A stretch of 28,520 nucleotides of DNA, taken from Lingula anatina. Its lineage: Eukaryota > Brachiopoda > Lingulata > Lingulida > Lingulidae. The DNA lies in assembly GCF_001039355.2 (NCBI RefSeq), contig NW_019775616.1, forward strand, positions 1 to 28,520, given 5' to 3'. This document shows, one piece after another, positions 1-11,454 of the stretch. The translations under genes were made by a program, and so were the position numbers. Each line of letters opens with the position of its first letter. Positions within the stretch are counted from its first letter, which is position 1. Below the pieces are notes generated by a model. That model made no database searches. It saw only the letters and a program-made list of their open reading frames with translations, and was not told the DNA's origin.

Positions 1-680
1 AAACTTTATCCAACGGTTTATTCGACCAGACCTTGGGTTTTGATCAAGTCTTTTTTTTTTTTTTTTTGGCAAGTAAGTACTTACTAGAGAGGGAATAGTA
101 AAGGCAGGCTGGTTATTTAGAGTATTTATCAGGCCTGTAGCCAGCAATAACAAATAGTTTTTTTTTCTATTTCTGAAAAAATTGTCCCTTTAGTCGACCC
201 AGCTTGTGAGATGACATAGAACCTGGATGAAATTTTGATTTAGGAAGGACGCTTTCCGGCCGAAAGGGGTTTTCCTGCGAACACGTCTACTTGGCTACTG
301 TCTGGTTTATTACGAAAAACTAAAAAAGATATTTTAACAAAAAAATTGTGTGTTGCACAACATTGATTACAGCAACAAGCAAGTGGAAAAATAAAACTGA
401 AATGACCTTGAGGAATATAGATTCCCACATATATTTTGAGGTATAAGCAAATTATTGACAGACACACTCTGCAACTCATCCGTCATAAAAAAAAAAAAAA
501 CTATATGTGTAATTCCGTATAGAATGAACAGAATGGAAAATGATAACATTAAAAAGGAGTTTTCGAAGTATTTTGTAAAGCAAGTGCATAATTGTTTGAA
601 ATTAAAACAATTTTGATATACATGTACAACAATAATGTGCATCCACTGAAATTTTAAGAATAACATCCAACAAAAAGGGT
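1..680. other. AT-rich non-coding segment, no gene seen
   Basis: Homopolymer runs (T near 52-67, A near 487-500) and low-complexity AT-rich sequence. Both strands have only short open stretches rich in Phe/Leu/Cys that look like translated AT-rich DNA. A short similarity to the 3' flank of gene D (about 283-312 against 26050-26078) is too brief to call a relic. Confidence 0.5.
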
Positions 681-1315
681 GATAAATATGCCAGAAAAAA
701 TATTTAAAAAATGGTTTATGAGATTAATCAGTAAGTCTGTATTTGAAGAATTCTTTGCACCACTTAATTTTTCAAAAACTTTTTTTATTTTATTTATTAT
801 CTCATTTTGAAGCTGACTTTTTGTTATATTTTTACGCTCAGAAATCTCCCACGCTGTAAATTTGTCACCCCCCCCCTAAAAAAAATAATAATCAAATGGT
901 AAAAATCCCAATCGACATTTAAATAAAACAACTATATAAAAATTATATTAAAACAAAAATAAAATTCGTCTACCGACCCTGTTCACAAGGAGTCACCNTG
1001 ATAAATATGCCAGAAAAAATATTTAAAAAATGGTTTATGAGATTAATCAGTAAGTCTGTATTTGAAGAATTCTTTGCACCACTTAATTTTTCAAAAACTT
1101 TTTTTATTTTATTTATTATCTCATTTTGAAGCTGACTTTTTGTTATATTTTTACGCTCAGAAATCTCCCACGCTGTAAATTTGTCACCCCCCCCTAAAAA
1201 TAATAATAATCAAATGGTAAAAATCCCAATCGACATTTAAATAAAACAACTATATAAAAATTATATTAAAACAAAAATAAAATTCGTCTACCGACCCTGT
1301 TCACAAGGAGTCACC
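681..1315. repeat. Direct 317-bp duplication split by a single N
   Basis: Positions 681-997 and 1000-1315 are almost identical. I see one C-run length difference and one A/T difference in the A/T run after it. The copies are joined by the ambiguous base at 998. Both end with the same string, GGAGTCACC. An N exactly at the junction of a near-perfect tandem copy is what results when two contig ends that actually overlap are scaffolded side by side, so this is probably an assembly artefact rather than a biological repeat. No coding content is visible in it. Confidence 0.85.
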
Positions 1316-1625
1316 CGCCATAATAAAGCTGTCAATTTTGCCCCGTCTTATCAATAAAGCCCCCCCCTCTCCCCTTCTATAACCTCGAACCCTTTAATCT
1401 CGTGAGTTTTCTAGACTGGTTGAGAACACTTATGCAAGAAAGTCTAAGTACTTAGTGTGTATAAAATAAACAAAGGCGGCTTTCGGCATGGGTCATGGAC
1501 TTGATATGAGGTAAACTAGTCCAAGTTCATCGTTTGAACTTAGTCATATACTTGTATAGAGGAGTTCCAGACTTAATTTTACATAACCAAATGCCCCATG
1601 AATGTTCTCTTTCCTGAGACAGTTT
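1316..1625. other. Non-coding spacer
   Basis: Between the N-junction duplication and the first TIR element. I see no open frame, RNA gene or repeat structure in it beyond a C-rich tract near 1360-1372. Confidence 0.4.
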
Positions 1626-1880
1626 TAGTGGTGAATTTAGGAGGGGGGCTGGAGGGCGATCTTAACCTATATTCCTATATATGAAGAGCACACCAATATT
1701 CCTCTCTTGAAATTAGAATTTTGACTAGTTGGATCAATGATTCAAAACGTAGGCCCTACTAAATGGCCCCGTCTGCCCTACAAAACATCCTAAATTATCG
1801 GGGCCCTTCCGCGGGCCCCTGACCCCACACCAAGGGGACAAGGATCGGCTTCGCATCCGAGCCCTGCATTCATAAATGAA

Positions 1881-1935
<55 letters not shown>

Positions 1936-1971
1936 AACCGCCCCCTTCAAAAAATCCTGGATCCGCCCCTG
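1626..1971 (+). mobile_element. Non-autonomous TIR DNA element, family 1, complete copy
   Basis: The left end begins TAGTGGTGAATTTAGG and the right end finishes CCTGGATCCGCCCCTG, which are imperfect inverted repeats of each other. The element is bracketed by the 5-bp direct repeat AGTTT (1621-1625 and 1972-1976), read as a target-site duplication. A conserved internal block, GGGGCCCTT ... CCCCACACC ... TCGGCTTCGCATCCGA, is shared with the copies at 20847-21128 (opposite strand) and 28217-28520. An (AAAT)n microsatellite (about 1872-1936) has expanded inside this copy. No transposase frame is present, so it is a MITE-like element. I cannot name the superfamily; 5-bp duplications occur in few DNA-transposon groups. 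Confidence 0.85.
1872..1936. repeat. (AAAT)n microsatellite
   Basis: About 16 units of AAAT inside the family 1 element. It produces an artefactual minus-strand frame reading FIYL repeats. Confidence 0.95.
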
Positions 1972-1976
1972 AGTTT

Positions 1977-3421
1977 AGAGGGGTGGATATATATATTTTC
2001 ATTCAATTTTTCTATCCATATATCACGCTCATACATCATATTTTATAATCGCGCGTCCCTTAATCGAATTAAATGGTTATGGGACTTCCGTAATAAAAAA
2101 ATCAAACATGAAGGGCTTATTTACGAGAATAATGGATACCGAAGAAACTTCATGCTTTACAGAATTGCTTTATTTTCATAAGGCAGAAAAATCAGAGTTA
2201 ATTTCTATGGACATAGAATTAGTCCTATAAATTATTAAATTGTCACTTTTATGCGTATATTTCATAATGTGATGTAAATTATTGTCAAATGTAATATAAG
2301 ACCTGGGGCCTATCACACAGAATAAAGTCATTTATAAATTATCATCATAATCAGGCCTACCCAACTACCAGACTCGGCACCGAATGATCCTGAATTCACC
2401 GGTAGATCAGACCACACTACCCGTTTTCAAGGTGTGTGTCAGATCGCATTACACAGTATCAGACGCGACACCGCTCTTGCCTAGTACGCGATGTGATAGT
2501 GTCAATTCTCAGCGGGGTTGAAAAGCATTGCATCACCACTCAAAATTTGTTCAGGGTATGATACTGTGTAAATATGAAAAAGCGCCAAATACCGCGTCAA
2601 CCACAAATATAGCCACCAGGGACGTCAGTTGAATGAATCGGTTAGGTACTTCACTTAAGCTAAGTTTAACAAAAGGGAGGCACGAAATTTGAAAGCGAAA
2701 TTATTATTTGTGATTGGCTGAAAATTTAATAAAAATGTATAAATTCCATGAAATAGTCTAATCAAGCTTGTTTTCAAACTCATGCTGTATTTCATTCCTT
2801 ATAATCTTATCTGTAAGTTTGAGAATAATAAATAAGATGTTTTTTAATGGTTATTATGGTGACCAGTGGCCAAAATAGGGTTTAATTTTGATGCAATATC
2901 ACGGCATAACATAATTAACACCGATTTTTAATATTATGATATAAGTATCATAGATATTCAGAAAATGTGACCAGCAAATGTATTCAGGCACACTAAAGTC
3001 CAAATCCACCCAGTAAATGCCAATATGTGAAAAATTAACATTTCACAAAAAACTGCATAACTTCCAGAAAGGTAACCCGATCAAGCTGGTTTTCAAACTC
3101 CAGCTGAAATAATAGTCCAATCACGATGAGTTTTGGAACTCGACCTATGAGCTGTGAATATTCATCAGTTCAATAAGTTTCAAGACAACAGGTCAAACAG
3201 TTTTCCACCTATCGTGTCATCTATAAAAGTGAACAGCGACGACAGCAAAGACGCTGGCTGCGACAACAGATACAGGCGATGGCTATATGTACTGACACGA
3301 TAAAAAGTGCAGCAACCCACAAATAAATAGATAAATAAATAAATACGTTTTTCTTAGCTTTGAAAATGAAGTCAAATTGAATAGTAATGATACTGGGATA
3401 ATGAAAGTTCAAGGAGAGATC
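1977..3421. other. Intergenic AT-rich DNA downstream of gene A
   Basis: No convincing gene. It contains an inverted pair TACACAGTATCA / TGATACTGTGTA at 2450-2461 and 2559-2570 and a roughly 40-bp motif occurring three times (see the repeat entry at 2752-3160). The remainder is AT-rich sequence with frequent stops in all frames. Confidence 0.45.
2752..3160 (+). repeat. Short dispersed direct repeat, about 40 bp, three copies
   Basis: The string ATCAAGCTKGTTTTCAAACTC occurs near 2761 and 3080. A third, more diverged version follows at about 3112-3160, with ATAGTCC-AATCA and GAGTTTTGGAACTCG. The 2752 and 3112 copies share the lead-in ATAGTCYAATCA. Origin unknown. Confidence 0.4.
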
Positions 3422-3422
3422 G

Positions 3423-3428
3423 TTTATT
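3423..3428 (-). promoter_or_regulatory. Polyadenylation signal AATAAA of gene A
   Basis: On the minus strand AATAAA lies about 34 bp after the gene A stop codon. Genes B and D have the same hexamer about 45-50 bp after their stops, which supports these stops as true gene ends. Confidence 0.5.
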
Positions 3429-3461
3429 TTCTGTTTATCCGTTCAATTTGAGCACAGATAT

Positions 3462-3629
3462 TTATTTGTTTTGCATAATCCACATCAACTGTTCCTCAAC
3501 AATAGCCAGCTGCTGTTGTTGTTTTATCATAGACTCCAATAAATCTTGGTACTGTTGAAGAAGTAGGAGCTGGAGACTTTTTTCTGCGAGGGTGAATTCT
3601 TGTTCATTCTAAAGAAAAATTAAGAAAAT

Positions 3630-3662
<33 letters not shown>

Positions 3663-6600
3663 GCGAGTAAAAGCTTAAACAATAAATTATTTGAAGATAA
3701 CTTGACTGTATTCATACAACCCACGTTAATTGCTCTAGTGACCATTTGAAATCTCTCTTTTTTGTTATTATAGACGTTTATAATTAAAAACAGAAAAATA
3801 AATACATAAAATTATTATTTCCAAAACTTATACCTCGTTTTTGCCTGTTTGTATCCCATCCCAGGCGGTGTTTTGTTCCGAGTTAAGAGACATAGTAGTG
3901 ATATCCGCAACCATCTCCGCGAAAAGCTCAGTCTCCGCAGTGTGGCTGACATTTCGTGTAACCTGCAGTAAAAAAAAAAATAGTAATAATTTTTAGATTT
4001 TTTTCGATGGCATTTGTGATTCGTTCAGTTATAAAACCGTCGCTCTGATCCCCTCGTCTTTTCAAATTGACATTATCTTAAAAGGGAAGAAAGTCTTAAA
4101 AGGGAATGTGTAGAAGGTGTTTATTTTCATGGGGAAATTTGTGCGAGGAATCGCTCTCTATAGTTTTCTTAATTCTACTTGAAATGGATTAACATTTAGC
4201 CATGAAAAACATTTCCAATTGTGAAAGAAAGAGCTGTGTTTTTGTAGGGTCAAGTAGATTTTTTGTTTTGAAATAAAAGCAATCATACTCCCTCAAAAAA
4301 TTAAAAGCATGCGTCATTGGTCATTTACGTGATTAACACGAAGTGGTATATACGGCAGAAACGACCAAGCTTTCCAAACTGTCAGAAGAATTAGACCCCA
4401 TTCCCATAGGCACCACCGGTCTACTTGGATCAACCCAACTCTGGGGGGCCTCTCGCAAATAGTGCAATCAGCTTAACCGATTGACGCCTCCTCTTGTTTT
4501 CAACATACTCATATGATATCACCAGCTTTTCTGTATACTTCTATACTTCAGGAGGAGGCGTGTTATTCAGTTAAGCTGATTGCAACCAGCGAGAGTCTTC
4601 GTAGAGTTGAGTCGATCCACGTAGACTATGGGAATGGGGCCTGAGACAAATGTTGAATTAACGACCCAAATACTTGCGTGACTTATTGTTAAGTTATATT
4701 TATTAAGAATTGTTAAGTAATAAAACTCATCAGATTAATTTGGTATTATTTTTTAATTTTTAAACAAACGTTAACCTTTTTATCATTCGAGAAGTTATCG
4801 TGTCGACATTATCATTCTTTTTAGTCTCCAACATCTCAGTAAGTAACCTTCGAGAAATGACTTAAGAGACATTTGTTCAGACTAGCAGTTGTATTCGTAT
4901 TATAAAAAAAGTAATAGGCGATTGTTTTACAAAAAGGACTTAAGTCAGTATACTTTGGCCCATATACTTAGGTCTCGTATCGAGAAAGTTCCATCAAATA
5001 AAGCATGTCAAGGTCCCCTGACTCTCCTTTTTGTCACCTTTTAACTAGGCCCCTTGAGTGCACTGTGGTTGTCCCAACGAAAATGATTTGCACTAAAAGG
5101 TTACAGTAACCCACTGCAGGTACGTCAGTCCTCCTCGTGAGTAGTCCATCGAAAACCAAGAAGACATGTCAAATACGTTCATTATGGGTGAATCACTCCT
5201 AATAGCTCAATACCAATATGAATATTGAATGGTACGTTTATTTTGTGTGATCAGTATGACTATTGTACGGTGCTGTACGTGTCGGTTATTTGATCTCGGT
5301 TGTCTTAACCTAAGGACTCGTGAACTTTTGTGAAACAGGCCATGGTTTAGCCCTTTGACCTAAGCTTGGACAAGAAAGCAAAACATTAACGCTGTTACAG
5401 TTACATTCACAGTTATATTGCGGTGTCAAGTTCAGGTACATGTAAGACTGACCTGAAAAAACGGCTTGAAAATATTGACATATTGGTGACCTACAGAGGC
5501 TTTAAACTAAATAGGGTTTCAAGGAGACGCACTTGATGACATTTACGACCCATTGAGCCGTTTGCGTGTATATAGACTATACAATTCGGACAAAAATTAG
5601 AAGTGTCTGTGCAAGATCGGTAGAAGATCATGTTATTTTCATGTCATTATTTATTTATTTATTTATTTATTTATTCATTTATAGAAAAATTTCAGCACCT
5701 TTAATCTCAACAGCAGATATAGCATAACTGAAAAATAAATAAGTGCATTATTACATGTATAGGAATAGGCGAGAGACAGCCGTACAAAATTTATACAATA
5801 TACCACAATAAAGTAGCAACTACTTGGATGTAACAGTATCAGTATTTAATTTGCATTAAAATATAATTTGCATATTTGATATAATTTTGTATAACTAACT
5901 TAAAATTGTAACCGTAGTTTACTAATGTAGTTAAATAATATAGGTAGGTCAAAGTCATTGTAAAAGGTCCCTGTGCAGAAATTTTGTGATATATCATGAT
6001 TGCATAAATAATCGGATTAATCTGATTTTCGGACTTGGCCTTTTGCCAAGTAAAACCACGCAGTAAATTTTATGTTGAACAAAATTATGCACTTACAGTA
6101 AATGTGACAAACAACAAAAGTTGTAATAATAATCATTATTATTAATTTGAGTCTAAAATCCAAATTTGTTCAGTAGACTAACAATGAAAAGTAAATAAAT
6201 AACAAAAAAGCTAGTAAAATAAAAAGAAAAAAATGATCAAAATAGGAAAAATTGATTAAAACAAATAAATAAAGTGTAGAAATTAAAAATGTTTAATCCA
6301 TCATCACTCACTTTAAAGTCGTAAGTTGATACAAGACAACATAAATATGGTGGGGCCAAGTTGTAAAAAGCGGTGTAATAATACACTAAATGTCTAAAAA
6401 GAGTCTGTGCTCTTATAGGTATCTAGTGGTGTTGTTTGAGAATAGGGGTTATGTGTCTGTCACCAGGTGCGCGGGTAAGACCTCAAGCAGAGATATTTTG
6501 AATACGCTGCAGACGTAGTTTAGACTTTAGTAGTCAGATTTAGTTTAGCTTGTGGACATCCATAAATACAAAAAACAAAAAATCAGTCACTTCTGAGAAA

Positions 6601-7433
6601 AAAAAAGAAAGAAAGAAAAAAATCAATTATCTCATAACCAAAAAATAAATCATTTTACCGAGCATAATCGTCTTGTAAACTTGAAGCAAAACAACATGCC
6701 GTTTGACTTGTAGCGTGTGGACATTCCGACAAAAAGAGTGAAAAAAGTTTTCTATTTCGCCAGGAAATCACCGATAAAAAAAGGAACGAAATTTGACTTC
6801 ACTGTGAAAAGCATGGGGAAAATATCAGAGCAAACTTTCATGATTTAATTTTTTTACTTTTAAAATTTAAACAAAGAAACGGATTTGATATCCCTGTAAT
6901 TTTAAATTCCTGATACCTTTATTTTTGCAATTTTTCAGTAACTACAGGAAAACCAAAACCAGACAGATTGCACACGTTCGGCTATTTTTCTCTCAAAGAG
7001 AAAGAATGAAGGTTTGGGCTAATTTTTCAATATGTAAAGACCGAATTCTTTAAATAAAAAGGAATATGTTCGATTTTTTATTTTTTCTGACGAATCGGGG
7101 AAAAAATCACACGGAAACCCTCAACCAATATCCCGTACGGTTATAGCAACGTCGAGGACTTTATCAAGCACAGTGGATCATAATACATGTACCAGCAGAC
7201 ATTCATAGTGCCTATATATACATGTATTTAGAGAAATCTCTATAATTAAGATATATACAATTTACTACTACACCTGAGACCTCAGCTGGAGATACGACAG
7301 TACTTACTGAACCCGGGCACAAATTCTCTTTGTCATTTTCATTTGCGGTTGCGTGTACTTGGTTATTCTTTCCACTTTCGCTGAAATTGTGTCCCTCTTT
7401 TTCCATTCTCGAATGATCTTCGCTACTTTGCAT
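3462..7433 (-). CDS. Gene A: divergent member of a three-exon family, small Leu/Gln coiled-coil protein of unknown function
   Basis: Predicted CDS is complement(join(3462..3608, 3834..3962, 7308..7433)), 133 residues. Exon 1 opens MQSSEDHSRMEKEG and ends at the consensus donor TCA|GTAAGT. Exon 2 (43 codons) has a good acceptor (T-tract, TGCAG) and donor (GAG|GTATAA). Exon 3 follows TTTCTTTAG and codes for 48 residues, with SLQLLLLQQYQDLLESMIKQ as core, then TAA. Both introns are phase 0. Exon 3 has exactly the length of exon 3 in B and D and aligns over its whole length (LLxxQQxQDxLxxMIxQ, EEQL.W). Exon 1 aligns at MEKE, ESG.N.Q and PGS. Exon 2 is much more diverged. The start could be the second Met (7406), the only one conserved in B-D; the protein would then be 124 residues. 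No signal peptide, membrane segment or known domain is visible. Exon structure is well supported; function is unknown. Confidence 0.75.
3630..3662. repeat. (GATA)n microsatellite in gene A intron 2
   Basis: About eight GATA/ATAG units just upstream (in gene sense) of the exon 3 acceptor of gene A. Confidence 0.95.
4394..4641. mobile_element. Foldback MITE, family 2, in gene A intron 1
   Basis: The left end GACCCCATTCCCATAG and right end CTATGGGAATGGGGCC are inverted repeats. Most of the 248 bp folds on itself: GCAATCAGCTTAAC near 4467 pairs with GTTAAGCTGATTGC near 4573, and GACGCCTCCTC pairs with GGAGGAGGCGT. Flanking triplets are TTA (left) and TGA (right), compatible with the TWA-like 3-bp target of PIF/Harbinger elements, but not identical. 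Relatives lie at about 8188-8408, 8411-8590 and 19128-19338. No coding capacity. Confidence 0.75.
4645..7307. other. Remainder of gene A intron 1
   Basis: About 2.7 kb of intronic sequence without a recognisable exon. It contains an (ATTT)n microsatellite at about 5646-5684 and A/T-rich low-complexity tracts around 6100-6300 and 6595-6650. I saw no extra copy of exon 2 or exon 3 here. Confidence 0.45.
5646..5684. repeat. (ATTT)n microsatellite
   Basis: About nine ATTT units with one interruption, inside gene A intron 1. Confidence 0.9.
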
Positions 7434-8187
7434 GTAAAGGCCTTTCTGTTGTTAAGGAGGTGTAAGTCACGAGCCCTATCCCTCTCTGGCGTTCATAACG
7501 TGTGTCAGTTGTGAAGTGTCGGGGTAAAAGAGCCTTAAAGCCTTTATACTAGGTCAGAAAAGGTAAATAGTGACGTTCGTGTGGCACCTTGCCATAACGT
7601 ACATATATGTATATTACCTAGATTATTGTATCTATGCATGACTCATTACGCTTCTTTGTCTAGTATACTTAATTTGCTTGAGTACTTGGCCTGGATTTTT
7701 TCCCGTTTTATGTGCATTCGTGCATTTTTTTAAATTTTTTCTTACTTTCTCTTTTTTTTTTTTCAACAAGAGTCTTATTAAGTCCCTTTCTCGTTTTAGT
7801 TAAGTGCTGTGAAACCCAGACTTTTATTTTCCTACACGGAGGTTGCTGTCCTGATTTTGATGGATGAAAGTTGGTATTTCTGTAGTATCTTGTCTTTATA
7901 TTTAAGTGAGAAAATGGAACTGATAAACTTGCATCATAAGAAAGCAACCGGTTTGTTTTTGCCTACAGCACCTCACGCGGTGCTTCTGTACCTGTAAAAA
8001 CGTGCTTGCGTGATTTGAATGTTGGCTCTGCACTTCTCTCCAGTAAAATATGATACATCTGTCAAGACCTCGACAGCAATTTTCTTAACTGACACGCAGA
8101 GGCGGTCCCATTGATGCACGCCCTCTTTATCCTCTAATAACAAGCGTTGTGAATGTAATTGACAAGAAATTGTGTAATCACGTTTGA
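7434..8187. other. 5' flank of gene A
   Basis: The first roughly 60 bases upstream of exon 1 (7440-7500) retain patchy similarity to the 5' flanks of B-D, around TTGTTAAG, ACGAGC and CCCTCTCTGGCG. No TATA box could be fixed. The rest is AT-rich with polypyrimidine tracts and no supported gene. Confidence 0.4.
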
Positions 8188-8408
8188 CTGGGTTCCCATG
8201 CCTAGTTCGATCCGTCTGGATTGGTCTAACTCCCTGGGGAGTCCCACATGATTGCTGTCAACTTTACCGGCTTAAATATGTCTGTCACGCCTACCGAATC
8301 AGCTAGGGAGTAAAGATAATTACCCCCCCAACAGCTTTACTAGGCGTAGCGGACATTTGAGACTCCCCAGGGAGATAAATCGATTCAAATATCTGTGGGA
8401 ATGGTCCC
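8188..8408. mobile_element. Foldback MITE, family 2, first of a tandem pair
   Basis: The left arm starts CTGGGTTCCCATGCC and the right arm ends CTGTGGGAATGGTCCC. Internal arms pair: ACTCCCTGGGGAGTC near 8230 with GACTCCCCAGGGAG near 8360, and CACGCCTAC with the TAGGCGTAG region. TTTGA precedes the left end and follows the right end. The family is recognised by the CCCATTCCCAYAG-type ends and the GATCGAT-containing subterminal region. Confidence 0.65.
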
Positions 8409-8410
8409 TT

Positions 8411-8590
8411 TGACTGGGTTCCCATGCCGAGCACGATCTAACAGGATTAACCCATCTCCGACGGGGTTTTCGCTAAATTGCTTTCAGCTTAAGCGGCTTA
8501 GATGTCTGGCACGCCTACTGAAGCTGCTAATTAAACCATGGTTAATTACCCCCTTGCGGCTTCAGTAGGTATGAGAGGCATGTAAGTCTG
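8411..8590. mobile_element. Foldback MITE, family 2, second copy lacking its right end
   Basis: Begins GACTGGGTTCCCATGCC, repeating the start of the preceding copy. The centre is a palindrome (CCTACTGAAGC ... GCTTCAGTAGG, about 8515-8569). The right arm fades after about 8590 and no GGGAATGG end is seen, so the copy is truncated or strongly diverged. Confidence 0.55.
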
Positions 8591-8599
8591 TTTTTCAGC

Positions 8600-9780
8600 A
8601 AATGTGATGTACATGACGCCATGGTGTAATTAACATGGTCGTTAGTTATCAACACTGCCATTGGTTTACTCTGGAAACCCCCCGGTACCCCAACCAACCT
8701 AACTCAATGTAACATTTACGACCTTGACATTCTTCTCCAAAATGATGCAATCGCCTATGCAATCGTACTCAAGGATTTTCTTTCTCCTGAGGCGAGTAAA
8801 TATAAAGAAATAAAAGATTGGGCACAGCCGTCATAAAATGGTTCGTAATCCTAGTTCATTATACAAAATAAAGTGTTGCGTTCTTGGAGAATTTATTTAT
8901 TTGTTTTTAAACGATAGTTTCAACGAAATATTTATAATTTGAAACACAGGTACTGCGTCTTAACATGTTTTGCGCCAGCTTTTTAGGAGAGTCCCATGGT
9001 GGTGGTGGGGGGGGGGGGGCGGTTCACGGGAAATTATATCATCAATTCACAAATATCAGTACATATTCATATCTTACTGATAGTGCTAGTCGGAAATCCT
9101 GAAAATCAAGAAATACCGGGTATAATGACTTAGGTTAACGAAGGAGGAGGAATAAAAAAAGCCCCATTCACGAGTCACGGAAGTGGGGTGCTTCACGGAT
9201 CACGCTAAATAATATGAACGTTTCACGCATCTCAGGCAATAAAAAGTGGCCTTCACGGGTAACGAAAATAGGGGCCTACCCACTGGAACCCTCTTTGAAG
9301 TAGGCCTAGTGTGTATTTTTATATGCACGCGTTTGCTTCTAAGAACCATCCGCCGCTGCGAGCAGTGGAAATGGAGGCGAAAATGTCCTATTTCCGCACA
9401 AAACACAGAAAACAAGCAAAGGATCTAAAATGTGTATTTATAACTTGTAAAATAATTTAAAAAGTGTAGTATGCCAATATTATTTTATTAATATGATTTA
9501 AATTATGCACTAGTAGTTCCTCTATTTTTAATTTAGGCCTACTAACTGTTATCTTAGTCATTAAAAATAGGTCATCTGTAGAGCTACCAAAAGCTACCAA
9601 AATTATCAATTTTCTTCAAATTTTCAAAATTTTCTTGGGCCGTGATGACTGATTATTGAGGTAAAACTGGCATTTCTTTTGAATGGACAGAGTTCCTATC
9701 AGTCACAGTGATACTTAATATGTTTAGTTTAAAGCTACCTATCGATTAATAAAATGAAAGCTACTTGGTAGAAAGAAAAG
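8600..9780. other. Intergenic segment with weak repeat similarity
   Basis: No supported gene. A G-rich run at about 9008-9019 precedes a stretch (about 9021-9210) with strings such as TTCACGGGAAAT and CACGGATCACGCT. Similar strings occur at about 28065-28215, so this is probably a decayed interspersed repeat. Short frames on both strands around 9200-9430 overlap one another and have no support. Confidence 0.4.
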
Positions 9781-9885
9781 AAAACCATTTTTATTTTAAA
9801 TTTTATTTCAGTAATTTTTCTTTTCTGTCAGTCTATATTTTTTGCAAGGAATAATGGGTGTTCAGGTCGCCTGAAAAAAGACCCA
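9780..9885. repeat. Copy of the gene C 3'-flank sequence
   Basis: Closely matches about 16535-16640: TTTAAATTTTATTTCAGT, CTTTTC-GTCA and TATATTTTTTGCAAG are shared, and both contain AATAATGGGTGTT and CAGGTCGC. At 16640 this sequence abuts gene C exon 3; here no exon follows. Confidence 0.6.
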
Positions 9886-9896
9886 AACATATTAAG

Positions 9897-9935
9897 TATT
9901 ATTATTATTATTATTATTGTTATTATTATTATTAT
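9897..9935. repeat. (ATT)n microsatellite
   Basis: About twelve ATT units with one interruption. Confidence 0.95.
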
Positions 9936-10092
9936 CAAGACTATCCCGACTGTTCAGCGCAGAGTTTCAATGCACCGTAAATACAACTTTCTTTTCGGTC
10001 ATTCACCCAGCTTCATTGTTACGCCTGATATTTTCGGATACCTACCGCAAAATAACTATTAACTTTTTTAACGTTTTTCTCTACAATAACAA

Positions 10093-10500
10093 GTGGTGTC
10101 TGCATAACTGCACTGGTTACAGTGTAATTCTATACAAGTAATACGTCCTTCGCGTGATTTGTTCCCATTTCATCCGCCCTTTTTCTCCTAGCTTGAGGAT
10201 AAAAGGCCTTGCCATGTTTTTTTTTAAGTAACACAGCAAAGCACTAAAGCCAGATTTTATTACTCTGTGTAACACGGTAACTTTATGACGAAAACCGAAA
10301 GCCCTGGACTTGTGTCTTCCTCGCACATGTATTACAACTTCCAGTAACATTTGCAGACATACCGGTAGATCTCCCGGTGACAGCCAATGACAATGCTGCT
10401 TTCATGGGTCAATCTAGTAAGCAGAACTTAGGTCATCGTGACATTTTGGGTCAACAGTTTAAAGGAATGATAACTTTGGCGGGGAAAGCATTATAAAACA
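10093..10500 (-). repeat. Interspersed repeat, family 3, inverted relative to 21665-22055
   Basis: On the minus strand this segment matches 21665-22055: CCCCGCCAAAGTTAT, TGACCCAAAATGTCACG, ATCTACCGGTATGTCTGCAA, ACACAAGTCCAGGGCTTTCG and ATGAAATGGGAACAAATCAC are shared in order. A 77-codon minus-strand frame (10117-10350) is broken by indels in the other copy, so conservation does not follow a reading frame and I do not call it a gene. Confidence 0.75.
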
Positions 10501-11295
10501 GATTTTCCTCGGGCACACGTCGCTTTTTTCATACTTCCGACACTCAAAGCTAGCCCACGTTTTTTTATGGGATAAGAACACTTCGTATTATATGAGATCA
10601 ATATATCTCAACAAATATATTGTAAATAATTCATAGAAATACACTAAATTCTATTTTACCACCGAAACGGCTGTTATCAGAGTTATTCTGGAATCTGTGC
10701 TGGCTATCGGACCACCTCACCTCCATAGATGGCTACCCTCTGTAATAATCTCTTAAGTGATGTGGAACGCTTATCACTCCGCAAACGTTACAGAACCTTT
10801 TGACTCCACGCGCAGATGCGGCAGGTGCGTCCTCAAATCCAGAGGATACTATACACAATGCTAAAATGTGGCTTTAATTTTTCACTCTGGTGAGCTCATT
10901 CAATGGTTATACAATTAGTTAATTTTTTGCGAAAAAAAAATCCTTTTAGAAGTTGAAAAGAGAACATTGGTTCACGGCATGATTTTCTGTGTGACTTCAC
11001 GCATTGCGTTAGGGGTGACACTTTTCTTACTAGGGGATTATACTTTATTGAAAAAAAAAACAGTCAACAAGTACACCGCCACGAGTGCTGTTTCCAGGTG
11101 TGAAAGGAGTGGTAGTCCGCTATGAACCGTAGTCCGACCCCCATTACTTTGTACAGGGGACGGTCTCTCCATAACTTACCCCAATATTCCGACTAATCCT
11201 AGCCTGTACAAATCGCATGCGACCCCGGACTAGACCAAGCACCCCTGCCACACCTGTATCCTTAGCAAAATATCAGGCATGCTGCACATTTGCAG
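10501..11295. other. Intergenic segment without recognisable gene
   Basis: Mixed-composition sequence with stops in all frames. I see no RNA gene or TIR element in it. Confidence 0.4.
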
Positions 11296-11362
11296 CAAGT
11301 TCGCTGCAATATTGGTGCAAACTGCAATTTCTACTTGCACATTTGCAGCAAATTTGCTGCAC
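11284..11362. repeat. Short tandem-like GCAGCAA repeat
   Basis: The string GCACATTTGCAGCAARTT-GCTGCA occurs at about 11285 and again at about 11338, roughly 53 bp apart. The second unit recurs at about 11996 as part of the N-junction duplication. Confidence 0.6.
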
Positions 11363-11454
11363 TATGACTTCAAATTAGCAGCAATAATTTATTTCTTGCA
11401 AACTCGTTGCCGCAAACTTTCAGCAAAAAGTAGGGAGTCTTGAAATATATATAA

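Noticed and set aside
283-312. Similarity to the end of the gene D 3' flank (26050-26078), suggesting a fifth gene relic
   Set aside because: About 30 bp only; no exon-like sequence follows within 1-680.
8195-8215. GTTCGATCC resembling a tRNA B box
   Set aside because: It is part of the family 2 MITE arm; no A box, cloverleaf or terminator is present.
10117-10350. 77-codon minus-strand frame within the family 3 repeat
   Set aside because: The other copy (21665-22055) shares the nucleotides but has indels that break the frame, so coding conservation is not supported.
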